Below are positions 36,087-47,116 of a DNA stretch of 64,000 nt, piece by piece. The number at the start of each line of letters is the position of its first letter. Position 1 is the stretch's first letter. The notes under the pieces were generated by a model. The model saw only the letters and a program-made list of their open reading frames with translations, was not told the origin of the DNA and searched no databases. The DNA lies in the NCBI RefSeq assembly GCF_014839805.1, contig NC_051120.1, positions 1,116,001-1,180,000 of the forward strand, given 5' to 3'. Made by a program: the position numbers and the translations under genes. The DNA comes from Manduca sexta. Its lineage: Eukaryota; Arthropoda; Insecta; Lepidoptera; Sphingidae.

Positions 36087-36290
36087 AAATACACATCACG
36101 CCTTTATCGTCAACGAGGTAAGCAGAAGTCCAACTCACGCACTCACTTCTCGCCCGTGTATTCCGTCCCACTACACCAAGGCTATAAGGCTACACATCGG
36201 GAACAAATTTCTGACTCCAGACTGATACTTACTTATCAGAATCACTGCCCGACCCGGGATTCGATCCCGAGTCCTCACAGCCGTGTCATG
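36087..36290 (-). mobile_element. SINE-A copy, diverged
   Basis: On the - strand: GGGATCGAATCCCGGGTCGG, GTCTGGAGTCAGAAATTTG, GGGACGGAATACACGGGCGA and TAAAGGCGTGATGTG. The head A box is lost and the family order is kept. Confidence 0.7.
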
Positions 36291-37754
36291 TGATAAAAAA
36301 ATAACATAATCTAGAATATCGTAAAAATTATATCAGCCAGGTAAAAATAACAGTATTTATTATGCATACCGCTAGTATGTCCGAGCTATGTTAATATGTC
36401 GCTCACCTTGCTGAGAGAAGGTATATCGCAAAATGAATGTGATTTGAATAAATTTTACTTAAATAAAGCCTTCATGTATTTGTGGGAGTGAAAACATATT
36501 CACTCAGGCAATAGTGCAATGTTGAATTTTATTTCCAAAGACGTTCGTTCTTTGCACGGCGATGACTGCGAGGTAAGTTGAATGGGTTCTAGAAAAATGT
36601 TGTCTGAAAAGAGTTGTTTAGTCCTTGCCAGTCGATACAATAGGCTATAGTGGCGAAGAGTGAAGAGAACTCGACACAACATATAGATACCAATATGCAT
36701 AAATACGGTCTGCAAGTCGTTCTCATGATAATAAGATTCTACATAATAAGAATCGACTGGAATCGGGTTATATAAATATACGGACTATAGGCTATGTTAC
36801 TAATTGTTTTATTAATATTATCAAAAAATGTCGTCCTTTTTAATCACACAAAGCACGATAAATTGTTTAAAATGAGCCTTTAAATCCGATGGAAGGACAT
36901 GTCTAAAACGAAAAAGATGTAATAATATCTTTATGACGTCATCGGAAATTAGGAAACCGCGAAAGAAAAAGATGAAACGAATACTCGCATGCGCTCTATT
37001 TTTAAACCACTTTTATTGGCGGTTTTACGAAAAAGCTTTTTTTCTTTGCTTTTGACCTTACGTATTAAATAATTGTTACAATCGAACTTAGTAAAATATT
37101 TACCCTAGTATGCCGGCGTGTTTGAAAAACAGACTAGCTTGTTTCAACGTTTTTGGGATGCAAATAGCATATAGTATAATTAAATAAGTCACCCATCCCA
37201 ATTCCATACTTTTCTCCTTTATATTGGTATTAACTATAAAAGAAATATTGCTACTCTGTCATAATCGCTGCTATGTGTTACTCTGTGACCGACGAAATAT
37301 GGAACAGTGATTTGTTCTCTGTCAAATTGCAACAAGGCTGCCAGTTAAAATTTGTTTTTAAACCACACTTCAATCAGCCTATCGCAGTCCTTAAAAGGCC
37401 TCTTCAAGTGAGCGCGAAACATCCTTGTCTCAATCATATCCCATTTAACCATGTTTTAATTCTTTCATACTTTCAATTCTGAAAATTTTAGTCTATACAT
37501 TACGATTGTTTTAAACATGATAACGCAAAGTACTGCGCAATAACAATGCGTGATATTATAAAAGACAATGTGTCCTTATTGCATCATTTATGCAAAGGAT
37601 TCTTCGCAAGAATTCTGCGATATAATCTGTAGGTCAGATATATTGAGGTCGGCGCGATCAGTGTCATATTATAAACGTATAATAATAGATTATTATGTGT
37701 TCAATAAATTTATGATCAATAATGAACAACTTTATCACTGGTAGCCCAAGATAT
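36291..37754. other. Intergenic, nothing recognised
   Basis: No gene or repeat supported. Confidence 0.5.
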
Positions 37755-38022
37755 ATGAGTCCTGTATTATATACTGTCCCACAGCTGGGTATCCTCTACT
37801 ACTAAGAAGGATTAGGTCTTAGTCCACCAGTTAGTCTAAGATATAGACTGTGCCTAATTTGGGTACCCCTGAAAATACTAGTATTAAGTATCTCATAGAA
37901 TTATATGCCTAATTATATTTCTGTCGTAAGTACAAATCATATCATCATCCCTCTCAGTAGTAGAGGAGGCCCGTGCCCAACAGTGGGACAGTATGTTATA
38001 CAGGGCTGATATTATTATTATT
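37755..38022. mobile_element. Two facing SINE-B 3' fragments
   Basis: The stretch 37755-37830 is an inverted SINE-B 3' end (AGTCCTGTATTATATACTGT...). The stretch 37945-38022 is a direct one (CTCAGTAGTAGAGGAGGCCC...CAGGGCTGATATT). They face each other as two 5'-truncated insertions about 110 bp apart. Confidence 0.7.
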
Positions 38023-41000
38023 AAGTACAAATCATAAATGAATTATACACTTGAACCTTCCTCTTGAATCACTCCGTACATTGGTAAAACCTGTGGTTTT
38101 ATAATATTAGTAGAGTAAGATAAGATTATTATTGTTTATAACTTATATAAATACGCACGGAAGAAATCTATACAAACGTTAATTAATTTATGCACAATAT
38201 ACATCTATACATTAGTACGAGAGATAGTGAACCATTAAACATGATTTATGGTTCTGTTTACCGGCCCACATGCCCGTATAACTTAATAAAACTATTATGA
38301 CGTGTCGTATAGCCTTATAGGCGTATGTGCGTCTAGTGGAAATAGTGCATTTATTATTTTACTAGGTACAATTAGATAGACAAATTGATCAACTTAAAAA
38401 ATTATTTGAATTTGAATCTTATGATACAGTAATTCGCTTTATAGATGTTATTGATGGTTTTTCTATTATGAACATGACCATTGTCTATGATACGAAGCAT
38501 GTTTTGTCTATGTGCACCATTGACATATATTCTATAGACACGGACGTCCATATAAACTATTAATTCAAAATATAAAATAAATAAACTAAAATGGCAATCA
38601 AAACGTCACTGTTATAACGAATTTATTCACTTGAACAAATAACTTTACTTATTTGAGTAATATTTTTTATTTACATCCCGGTTTACACTTAGACTCCAGT
38701 TATATTATGAGCGTCACTCCGTAGTTCGTACATAGCCAACCACAAGCTGTTTGAAATCATACTTAAATCAGATGGACGGATTGCAATACAGTTGAGTAGA
38801 CAATGAGTGTACATAACGCCAGATCTAGCACGTAGTATCTATATATTCAATGACTACCAGTATTCAAACTGCAATGCTTTACTATGTAATTAAAATTTGT
38901 GGCTGACAAAGTGGCTTTTGCTTTCAGTTGCTTACTTGTCTCATAAAATTGCCAGAAACAAAGATTGCCATGACGCGAAACAATTTCGGATAGACTATAT
39001 CCGTCGGTTTGGTATTCTAGCCAAAGGAACTTCTGTCAATGTTAAGCGAATTGAAGCCCAAGAAAATCTATACTAGCAAGACAAGAGTAAAAAATAGTTT
39101 CGTAAATACCTGCAAAGCTAAATTAATTGAATTTGTAACAGTTGGAAACCTGCTCAATCGTCCTTGCTCGAGTATGAGACGAATTTATCATTATGAAACG
39201 GATGTTGAATTGTGTTAACTAGATACCTATTCTTATATGACTACAGTTTTAAATTAACCGAGTGCTGTATGAAATTTGAACTCGAGTTGTTTACCAAATT
39301 GATGCTTTTATAGTTAAAAATAATAATAATTATTAAATAAATATTGGTGGTGAATCACTTTCAGACCTCTCCGGCTTTCATTTCATCGAAAATAAAAAAG
39401 TATCATATATCCATCCCACCCCCACCACTAGGTCCTTACGTAATACTTGAACGGTCCCAACAAATAGCTGTTCGGATTAAGAGGAAAATTGATACACACA
39501 TAGACCCTGTCCTACATTAACAGATAGGCTACATTTTAACCCGAAAACATACACAGCGACACATTTATTCCAGGGAAGATCCTTCTTGAACCACTGCATA
39601 AATACAAGGATACAAGAAAAATACTTCCTGTGTATATCAACAGTAGTTTGCAAATTAATATTGAATACTGTCTTGTATCTTCATTGCACAATCTAAGGAC
39701 AAGTTCTAATCAGCGAATCGTTCATATCTGTACATCAAACTCAATAATAACCGTACAACATGATATCAGGGCGGAAGCTACGTTTTACGATCAGGTACGG
39801 TTAAATCTTACATCTTGGAGACGGGCTGTTTCCTTTATTCCTTGGACATTCATAAGATTAGCGCGGAACTGCTTCGTGGTTTTCCATTTGTGCCGAATAG
39901 ATTTTGTTTTTATAATTATGCTGTTAAATATCGACTTTCTATACTGTTATTGGCTACTGCCAGGGTGGTCTAGCCATCTTAGCTCATTTTTAGTCAAGAT
40001 TTAGTGTAATATTTACTTACTCTATACATAGGTGGGTAAATGGGGAGAGTCCTAGGTGAAAATCGCTGCGGCGCACGTTCCGAAGGTTTACAAATACAAC
40101 TTCTCAATTTCTTGTTGATTCACGTTAGAGTCAGACTATTACACGAAATGCAATATATTTCTGAAAGTCGATAAAGTCGCTTTACTATGGTAGACTATAA
40201 AATGCCTTTTACTATCTGAACAGCTCCTGTAGAAATGATAACGGCAACAATACTCTTACTAAAGTAATGCTTTTGAAGGATATGATAACCAAATACGGAC
40301 AAACATATTTTATATGACCATTCTTTTCCACCTGCCTTCACTCCACTCTAATCAGAGGTCGGCAGAGATTTCTAGAGACCCAAACTTTCTCCTTCCTTCC
40401 TTTACCAAAGGCAACGCATCCGTACTTCTGATGTTATTATTTAAGTTAATTATATAATGTTATTATTTACTTGTCTCTTGACTCATAAAGAAAGAAATAA
40501 AACATATAATGCAATTTAAATTAAATATTTCTTTACTGCAATTTTGTTTTTACAAGTTATTTTAATTCGTCACGAATTTATCACTGCTTCGGAACGTTAC
40601 TGCTGTGAAAAAGAAAAACTGCAAGAAACTCTCCTAATAACAATCCTTCAAACTACTACTAAATGTAAAAGTATTACAAAACAATATAACATTATATAAA
40701 TCATATAATTATATTATTTAAGTTTTATCAATTAAATTTAAAAACTCGATTTTACAAAGCGTAGGTCCTATTTTGCTGTGGGAATTAACCTTATAGGTAC
40801 CTACTCACATGGCGCTATACGGAAGTCTTCGCATAAGCTATAAATTAAAATCCATGTGACATAAATTGGCACTATTGCGTATATTTTGACTATATTAACC
40901 TTTGGAGCCATCGCATCCTTGACCTATCTATTTTTAATGTATATAAATATCTACATAACTAGCATCACTGCTATAAATCACGAAAAATCTTATTTCCCAT

Positions 41001-41189
41001 TCTAGTACAAAGTGAATACATTACTAAATAATGATTATGCGTGTTGGTAATTAAATGCAAAGATGTTTTAACTGTTGACGAGACAAGCGAGCCGCTCCCC
41101 TGATGGCAAGATGGTATCCACGATAATTGTCAATCCTCGTTTGTAAAAATTGCTATATTTATTATTTTATACGAATTGACTGTCAATAT
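38023..41189. other. Intergenic, nothing firm
   Basis: No supported gene or recognised repeat in 3.2 kb. The 124-codon frame at 39630-40004 lacks an ATG at its first codon and any recognisable motif. Confidence 0.45.
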
Positions 41190-41305
41190 GGCGATGGGAA
41201 GTCGCTGGATGCAGGCCGCTTCCAACAGGTCGACGTGGAGATCCTTGGGGGAGGCCTATGTTCAGCGGTCGACTTCCTGTGGCTGATGATGATGATGATG
41301 ATGGC
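41190..41305 (+). mobile_element. RTE-like LINE 3' tail fragment
   Basis: One frame reads SRWMQAASNRSTWRSLGEA, a short tail and a stop, directly followed by a (GATGAT) tract. That is the usual end of RTE-type ORFs in Lepidoptera. It is the best-preserved of five tails in the window; the others are at 5.5, 45.2, 46.5 and 58.5 kb. Confidence 0.72.
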
Positions 41306-41410
41306 GATGGGTTCGCCTTTTATCACATTATTGGATGGAGTACACACGACGGAAAGTGGGTGCAGCAATTGCGTCTGTTCTTGAGTAAAAAGCTTGAGTG
41401 TGTTTGTATT
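41305..41410 (+). mobile_element. SINE-A 3' fragment
   Basis: GGCGATGGGTTCGCC, TTATCACATTATTGGATGGA and GGAAAGTGGGTGCAGCAATT follow SINE-A body order. It begins directly at the trinucleotide tail of the RTE fragment. Confidence 0.6.
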
Positions 41411-41432
41411 TTATGCGTAGGTACTTCAAGCT

Positions 41433-41605
41433 AAGCAATGAAAGGCGTGGTACTATGCTCGTCATCCTGAGGTGTCAGGGCTTAAGTCTCTTTAGTATTA
41501 ATACTGATTACAACGTTCTTTAAACCGTAAAACCGTGATTCCACGATGGTGCTTGGCGGAAAAAAAGACATAGCGGTGGCACCTACCGAAGCAAACTCTC
41601 TTATT
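41433..41605 (-). repeat. Dispersed repeat C, diverged
   Basis: Inverted words GCTCGTCATCCTGAGGTGTC, GGTGCTTGGCGG, GACATAGCGGTGGCACCTAC and the flanking order match repeat C. Confidence 0.6.
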
Positions 41606-41618
41606 ACTTCTATGCTTT

Positions 41619-41800
41619 ATGTTGATGGTTCTAACCGTCACGGCCCGATATCATAGGTTCGCCAACTCGTTTCTTTGTTGCACTATCAAGCTTTGGAATA
41701 GTGTGCCTGGGCGTGAGTTCCCTCCTTCTGTAATCCTGGGTCATTCCGCCGTAGCGGGAAAAAGCATCTTAGTAAGCGAGCATGATTGTGTCGATTGGCA
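41619..41800 (+). pseudogene. LINE reverse transcriptase C-terminal remnant
   Basis: The frame includes FANSFLCCTIKLWNSVPGRE then FPPS, a pattern found close to the C-terminus of jockey/CR1-type ORF2 proteins (Arg-Tyr, Asn-Ser-Phe, then Leu-Trp-Asn-x-Leu/Val-Pro and Phe-Pro). The rest of the ORF is missing. It is not a host gene. Confidence 0.6.
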
Positions 41801-41954
41801 TAAGATATCCAGATCTGTTACCATTCGATACTTTATCTGGATGGCTTCGCGTTTACCATCAGGTTCCGTGTAGTGCCAGGAATCAAAAAATATAAATATA
41901 TTCCTAAGCGCGGTTAATACTGGGTGTTTAAAGTCAATTAAATAAATAATAATC

Positions 41955-42261
41955 ATATCAGCCCTGTATTATATATTTGCCCACTGCTGAGCACGGGCCT
42001 CCTCTACTACTGAGAGGCCTTAGTCCACCACGCTGGCCTAGTGCGGATTGGTAGACTTCACACACCTTCGAAATTCCTATAGAGAACTTCTCGGATGTGC
42101 AGGTTTCCTCACGATGTTTTCCTTCACCGTTAAAACGAACGATAAATTCACAAAGAATACACACATGATTTTAGAAAAGTCAGAGGTGTGTGCCCTTAAG
42201 ATTTGAACCTGCGGACATTCGTCTTGGCAGTACGTTCCACGCCCAATTAGGCTATCGCCGA
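41955..42261 (-). mobile_element. SINE-B, near full length
   Basis: It has the same layout as the 10062 copy. Its head end (CGGCGATAGCCTAATTGG on the - strand) touches a perfect hairpin at 42259-42306. Confidence 0.87.
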
Positions 42262-42306
42262 ACAAAAATCACTTGATAAAGTCAATTATCAAGTGATTTT
42301 TGTTCG
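42259..42306. repeat. Perfect 21-bp inverted repeat, 6-nt loop
   Basis: Arm 42259-42279 is the exact reverse complement of 42286-42306, with AGTCAA between. It sits at the 5' boundary of the SINE-B copy. Confidence 0.95.
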
Positions 42307-42964
42307 TTTTCCCCCTCACAATAAAGTCGTACCACGTGGAAAACCGTCGAGTAATCGCATTCACAATTTATTTCTCTGCCACCCACCTCGTCATTATCGC
42401 ATTACAACTCGATATCATAACGCTAAATGACATCACTCAAACAGTTTTCATTATGTTTAATTGATTTCCGCGTGTTTTGTCAATTAAAAAACCCTTCGCG
42501 GTATCCTATGAAGTGTGTAATTCGTATTATTATAATGAATCATATTGAATATAATGCATGCAAATAACCACGCTAACGAAGCTTTAATAAATATAAATTA
42601 GAGACAAAAACCTCACACGATCCGCTCTGCAAATGTCAATTACAAAAATATTGTAAAAACAGCGCGGAAAGTGAACGCAAGACCTTGAGGTTTCGACTCT
42701 CGGCCGGCGTCTCACCACGCACGGTGGGCGGACGAGACAAATTCCACATTTACGCCTTTTGTACATGTCACTAATGATTTCATATTAAATGGCATAGAAT
42801 GTTAGAAATCAGAAGTCGAAGGATGCCTTATAACGGAAAAATAACCAGATATTTGTAAAAAAAATTATTTACTATGAATTTAGAATTTTTCACAAATGGA
42901 TAGCAATCCCTATATCATGAGTTAGTTGTTTGTGCGACGATACGTGATTCATAGTTATTTGCTG
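42307..42964. other. Intergenic
   Basis: No gene. About 42655-42740 is CpG-rich, with a GGTTTCGACTCTC word that may be a decayed SINE head. Confidence 0.4.
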
Positions 42965-43195
42965 GTGGTTGGATATATTTTATATCATATTTCATATACA
43001 AGGTGTTAAAACCTGCCATAGTGGCCCACGTAAGTGTGTCGCGTTCCGGGATCAGCCTGTGCACATTCGGTTCCAACAGGCCGGCATAATGGTAACGACT
43101 GCCGAGAGGTACTCATCTCTCGCCAGTCGACATTCTATTGGACCCCCCATCGCCTATCAAGTACAGAGGTCACCTTGCCGATGCCGGTGTAAAAA
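42965..43195 (-). repeat. Dispersed repeat D
   Basis: On the - strand it holds CCGGCCTGTTGGAACCG, GATCCCGGAACGCGACACAC and GGCCCACTATGGCAGG, matching the 27.5 kb copy closely. Confidence 0.7.
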
Positions 43196-43664
43196 AACTG
43201 TAGTAACTACCTAATTACCTATAATTTGAAACGCTTTGCTTTGAAAAAAAATCTACAGACAAAAGGCCCTAACTCACTTCTATCGATAAATTAAATTCAC
43301 ATACTGCAAATAGATTACTATTTATTGTTCAGAATACGCTAAACGGCAAATAGTTTACACCAATAAAACGTCTGGTACATGACGGTGCTCATAAAATACC
43401 ATGTTTAAAGATCAAGGATCGGAAACCTAAGTCGAGTCTAGATCTGCGTATCTGCCAATTGCCTGGATAGCCTACATAGTCTTTGTTGCTAATTTGTAAC
43501 TTGTAGTTTAAGTAAATGTCGAATTAGGTTTTGATAGCTGATGAGCGCGAATATCTTTGAAAAACTTTATGTAGGAAATAGTTTTTGAAAATATGCTATA
43601 TATTTGCTTATGAAAAAGGGGCTTATAGAGATTCAGTTTTGCTAAAGAAACCATCAAACAACCA

Positions 43665-43830
43665 AGGATTGCGTCGGTGGCGTAGTTTTACTTCAGTGCT
43701 GAGGTTTCAGGTTCAATCCCCGGGTTGGGTAAAGTTATATTGGGTTTTTTACTCAGAGGGCCTCAGAATCTACAATTTGTGTTAATATGGCGAGGACGTC
43801 CCCTATAACATCATGGGACGGAATACAGCG
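43665..43830 (+). mobile_element. SINE-A copy, internally deleted
   Basis: The head (GCGTCGGTGGCGTAGTTTTA), weakened B box (GGTTCAATCCC), GGGTAAAGTTATATTGGG and CATCATGGGACGGAATAC are present. The tail after the GGGACGGAA word is missing. Confidence 0.75.
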
Positions 43831-44073
43831 CGACCTAGTATTAAAAACACCAGAATATGAACGTAATTACTATAATAATTAGACATGTATTTAAACACTT
43901 CATTGTTACAAGCACTACGGAAGACATTACTGTGGACAAGGCTAATCATCTGCACAGCATCCATTATCACGATTAATCTCACTTCCTTGAGAAATATGTA
44001 GAAAAACTGAGACAAACTCATTTGGAACTCGGAAATACATATTAAATATTTATAAGTATTCTTGTATTTATAA

Positions 44074-44534
44074 CTAGCTTCCGCCCGCAGCTTCGCCCGC
44101 GTGGATTTCGGACTTCAAAAATGCTATGCTGTCGTGGGATATTTTTTATATAATTTTAAGGAGAACATTTCCGTCATACATGATTTCTGTGTAGCTTTAA
44201 CCATTAAGGTTGCACACGCGACGGAAGCTTAAAAATGGAGTAACTTCTCCCGTTTTCCCAACATTTCCCTTCACTGCTCTGCTCCTATTAATTGAAGCGT
44301 GATGAAAAGTATACTATAACCAGCTCAGGAGTATGAAAAATAATTGTACCAAGTTTCGTTAAAATCCGTCGAGTAGTTTTTGTTTCTATAACGGTTATAC
44401 AGACAGACAGACAAAAATTTTACTAATTGCATTTTTGGCATCAGTATTGATCCCTAATCACCCCCTGATAGTTATTTTGGAAATATATTTCATGTACAGA
44501 ATTGACCTCTCTACAGATTTATTATAAGTATAGA
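44074..44534 (-). mobile_element. Non-autonomous Helitron
   Basis: On the - strand it starts TCTATACTTATAATAAATCT and GTAGAGAGGTCAATTCTGTA, a start seen in Helitrons. It ends in the hairpin region GCGGGCGAAGCTGCGGGCGG and AAGCTAG before a T. The base before the TC is T rather than the usual A. Confidence 0.75.
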
Positions 44535-44587
44535 ATAGAAGATAATTATATTTTTGAAGATATTTGTGAGGTCCTTAATTATATTCT

Positions 44588-44845
44588 TATTGGCGTAGTT
44601 GTATGACATTGTTTTGAGGTCCCATGTTCAAATCCCGGGACGGGCAAACTGATATTGTGGTATTATGCTCAGTTTCGGAGGTTAAAATTTGTCTGTAGTA
44701 TGGCAATAGGCTCGCACCATCACACCATAGGGCGAAACACATATAGGGGGAATCGATTGTTGTTTTTTAGTGCCGGATTTGTTCTTCTAGTGCTGTAGTT
44801 GCACCTCTAGTTACCCTTTTGAAGATAAAAGCGTGACGTATGTTT
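44588..44845 (+). mobile_element. SINE-A copy, diverged
   Basis: ATTGGCGTAGTTGTATGACA, B box GTTCAAATCCC, GGGACGGGCAAACTGATATT, ATGGCAATAGGCTCG, then a body with an extra T-rich stretch, ending ATAAAAGCGTGACGTATG. Confidence 0.7.
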
Positions 44846-44859
44846 AATTTTTTTTCTTA

Positions 44860-44917
44860 TTTTAGTATTTCTGCTTGCATCCTGCTGATTATCACTATGC
44901 AAGCAAAAATACTAAAA
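44860..44917. repeat. Near-perfect 21-bp hairpin, 16-nt loop
   Basis: Arms 44860-44880 and 44897-44917 pair at 20 of 21 positions. The size is smaller than a typical pre-miRNA, and it sits 15 bp past a SINE-A tail. Confidence 0.85.
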
Positions 44918-45834
44918 TGCAGAATTAATCAAAATTAATATCTACTCCTTGAGTCTCTTAATAGGAGAAATATACCGTCAAGAAACACCGTCCGACTAAG
45001 TACATACTGCAGTTTTACGTAATTTCCACGAGCATAGTACAGTATAAATAGTGCTTTGTAATTTAAATGTAATTTAAAATGCTTATGTTTTTATTGTGGA
45101 TGCTGGCTTACAGGAATAGCAGTGACAGATATGATAAATACCTGTTGATTATTGGCAATTGTGTCATTTATTACCAGACGAGTAACTCGCTCGCCTTGTC
45201 ATTCATTATCATCATCATCTTTATTTGGAGTTCATTGCTAAAAAATAATCTCCCTTAAAGATTCCCAGACTAACCTAATAATGTATCCGGCATCCTGACA
45301 TTATTTATAATAAAATACGGAGCACTGTCCATCAACAAACAGCTAAATCGCATCTTAAATTCCATAACCAAAACGAACACGGAACTAGTCATGGAGACAA
45401 CGGCGAATATATCAATTCTGACTGCATACCGGCCTACAAAGTAAGTGCGACTGGCGTTAATAACCCGCTGAAATACGCACTAAACGGCACCGCGACTGCG
45501 CCGGAGTTGGCGTATTAAACGAGGTTCATAGCATACTGGTGATTTATAGCGTGCGGGTGATGCGGTCCAGGTTCCAGGTGGTAGCGGGAGTAATATTCTG
45601 TGAATCAGTTTTGCTAGACTGAGAAACCGCTTTCAAGGATATTGCGGTTTTATCTAAGCAGGGTTACTGGCAAAGAGAAGGCATTCGGTACCTTATACCC
45701 GACTGGACAGCTATCAACGTTCTCGCAATTATCAGAATAGGAAAATCAAATTCCCTTGTTATGTTTAAAGCCATAAATCTGAAATCCATTACTTTTAAAG
45801 ATTGCCACAGCTCAAAACTTTTTTAATCGGTGTG
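44918..45834. other. Intergenic with an RTE-like tail
   Basis: About 45203-45270 is an inverted RTE-like tail: a (CAT)n tract, then a decayed Glu-Ser-Leu-Arg-Glu frame on the - strand. Elsewhere no gene is supported. Confidence 0.45.
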
Positions 45835-45888
45835 CCCCCACTGCACCTGATGGTAAGTGAGGTCCAGATAGTGTCTACAGGCGAGAGC
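45835..45888 (+). repeat. Dispersed repeat D, start only
   Basis: CCCCCACTGCACCTGATGGT and AAGTGAGGTCCAGATAGTGT match the start of repeat D. The SINE-B copy that follows appears to have inserted into it or replaced the rest. Confidence 0.5.
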
Positions 45889-46163
45889 CTCTTCTACTAC
45901 TGAGAGGGAATAGGCCTTAGACCTTCAAGCTGGTCTAGCGTGGGTTGGTAGACATCACACACCCTCGAAGATTCCTAATAGAGAATTTCTCAGGTATGCA
46001 GGTTTCCTCACGATGTTTTCCTTCACCGTTAAAGCGAACGATAAATTCACAAAGAATACAGACATGATTTTAGAAAAGTCAGAGGTGTGTGCCCTTGGGA
46101 TTTGAACCTGCGGACATTCGTCTCGGCAGTACGTTCAACAACCAACTAGGCTATCGCCGCTTT
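45889..46163 (-). mobile_element. SINE-B copy, 3' end lost
   Basis: The full head and body (CCTAGTTGG A box, GGTTCAAATCCC B box, GAAGGAAAACATCGTGAG) are present. The CAGGGCTGATATT end is missing and replaced by repeat D sequence. Confidence 0.82.
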
Positions 46164-46497
46164 TTTATCATGATTTTAATTCAGATTATTACCAATTCAA
46201 GAAAGTCTCCCAACAGTCCCCGCTCATCCTCTATCCCATTCCCCAGGTAAGCCGAGTGCCATCTGTCCGTCGTTATACGTCAGCGGGTAAGCTGCGAAAC
46301 GAAACCGTCGTTATACATCTTCAAATCTCGTGCGGAATGCGGGATACGGGAAATTGCCACTGTTCTTGTATTAGAAAGCTTGGAGCTAATGGTGTCTTGA
46401 TAATTTATTGTCATCTTATCGGTCCAATCAATCTACCTTTATTAATTTATTCAATTAGATTAATACTAGTATTACTGCGTTGCACTCTGTGTTTCAC

Positions 46498-46612
46498 AGG
46501 TCCACCTGGGATCTTAAATCTTTAGGGGAACAACACAATACCACATCACACCACCACCACAATCCAATGTTGAACACTTTTCAACAAAGGACTTCACGTG
46601 GCTGATGATGAT
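46498..46612 (+). mobile_element. RTE-like LINE 3' tail fragment
   Basis: A decayed frame with Lys-Ser-Leu-Gly-Glu, then TTCAACAAAGGAC and TGGCTGATGATGATT, follows the same order as the 41190 copy. It is strongly diverged. Confidence 0.45.
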
Positions 46613-47116
46613 TAACTATAATCACCAGTGATATTCGAAGTTCTAATTCCAGATCAGGTAATAATAATGACTAGAATTGTTTTTCGATGTTGTAGTATGA
46701 ATACTAGGTTAGGTTATAGTAGATCCAAAAAACATTGAGGTCAGAGAATATTTACCAATTCAAAAAATTGAGAGATTAGGGCCGAAGAAGATCAACGGAC
46801 TATAAGTAATTGCTCTTATCAAGGGAAAAGTGATATTTCACCTTCAGGTATATTCACTAAAATAATAAAAATCTAGATAAAATCAGGATGCCTTTATCTT
46901 TTCATAAACACCCCACTTCCTTAGTTATTTGGTATAATGGTTTCCTGGTCGTATTCAAATTGCAATTACTAACTATTAATGCAATTCTTAACCATTTAAC
47001 GAAGGTTTAATCGATATTAAACAGTATTTAATTATAACCTATACTAAACAGCCATTTTGCAGTTTGCGTATTTTTTATCGTGTAATGGTTTTTATTGCTT
47101 TACTGTAGCGTGGAGC
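46613..47116. other. Upstream region of the 428-residue gene
   Basis: AT-rich. No clear TATA box was found. A good 3' splice site (TTTTTATTGCTTTACTGTAG) ends at 47108, 8 bases before the inferred start codon, so a noncoding first exon may lie further upstream. Confidence 0.35.

Noticed and set aside
39630..40004. 124-codon + strand frame
   Set aside because: It does not start with ATG, and composition and content look random.
45391..45440. ATG exon-like stretch ending at a GTAAGT donor
   Set aside because: Its phase does not fit the 47783 acceptor and no other partner exon was seen.
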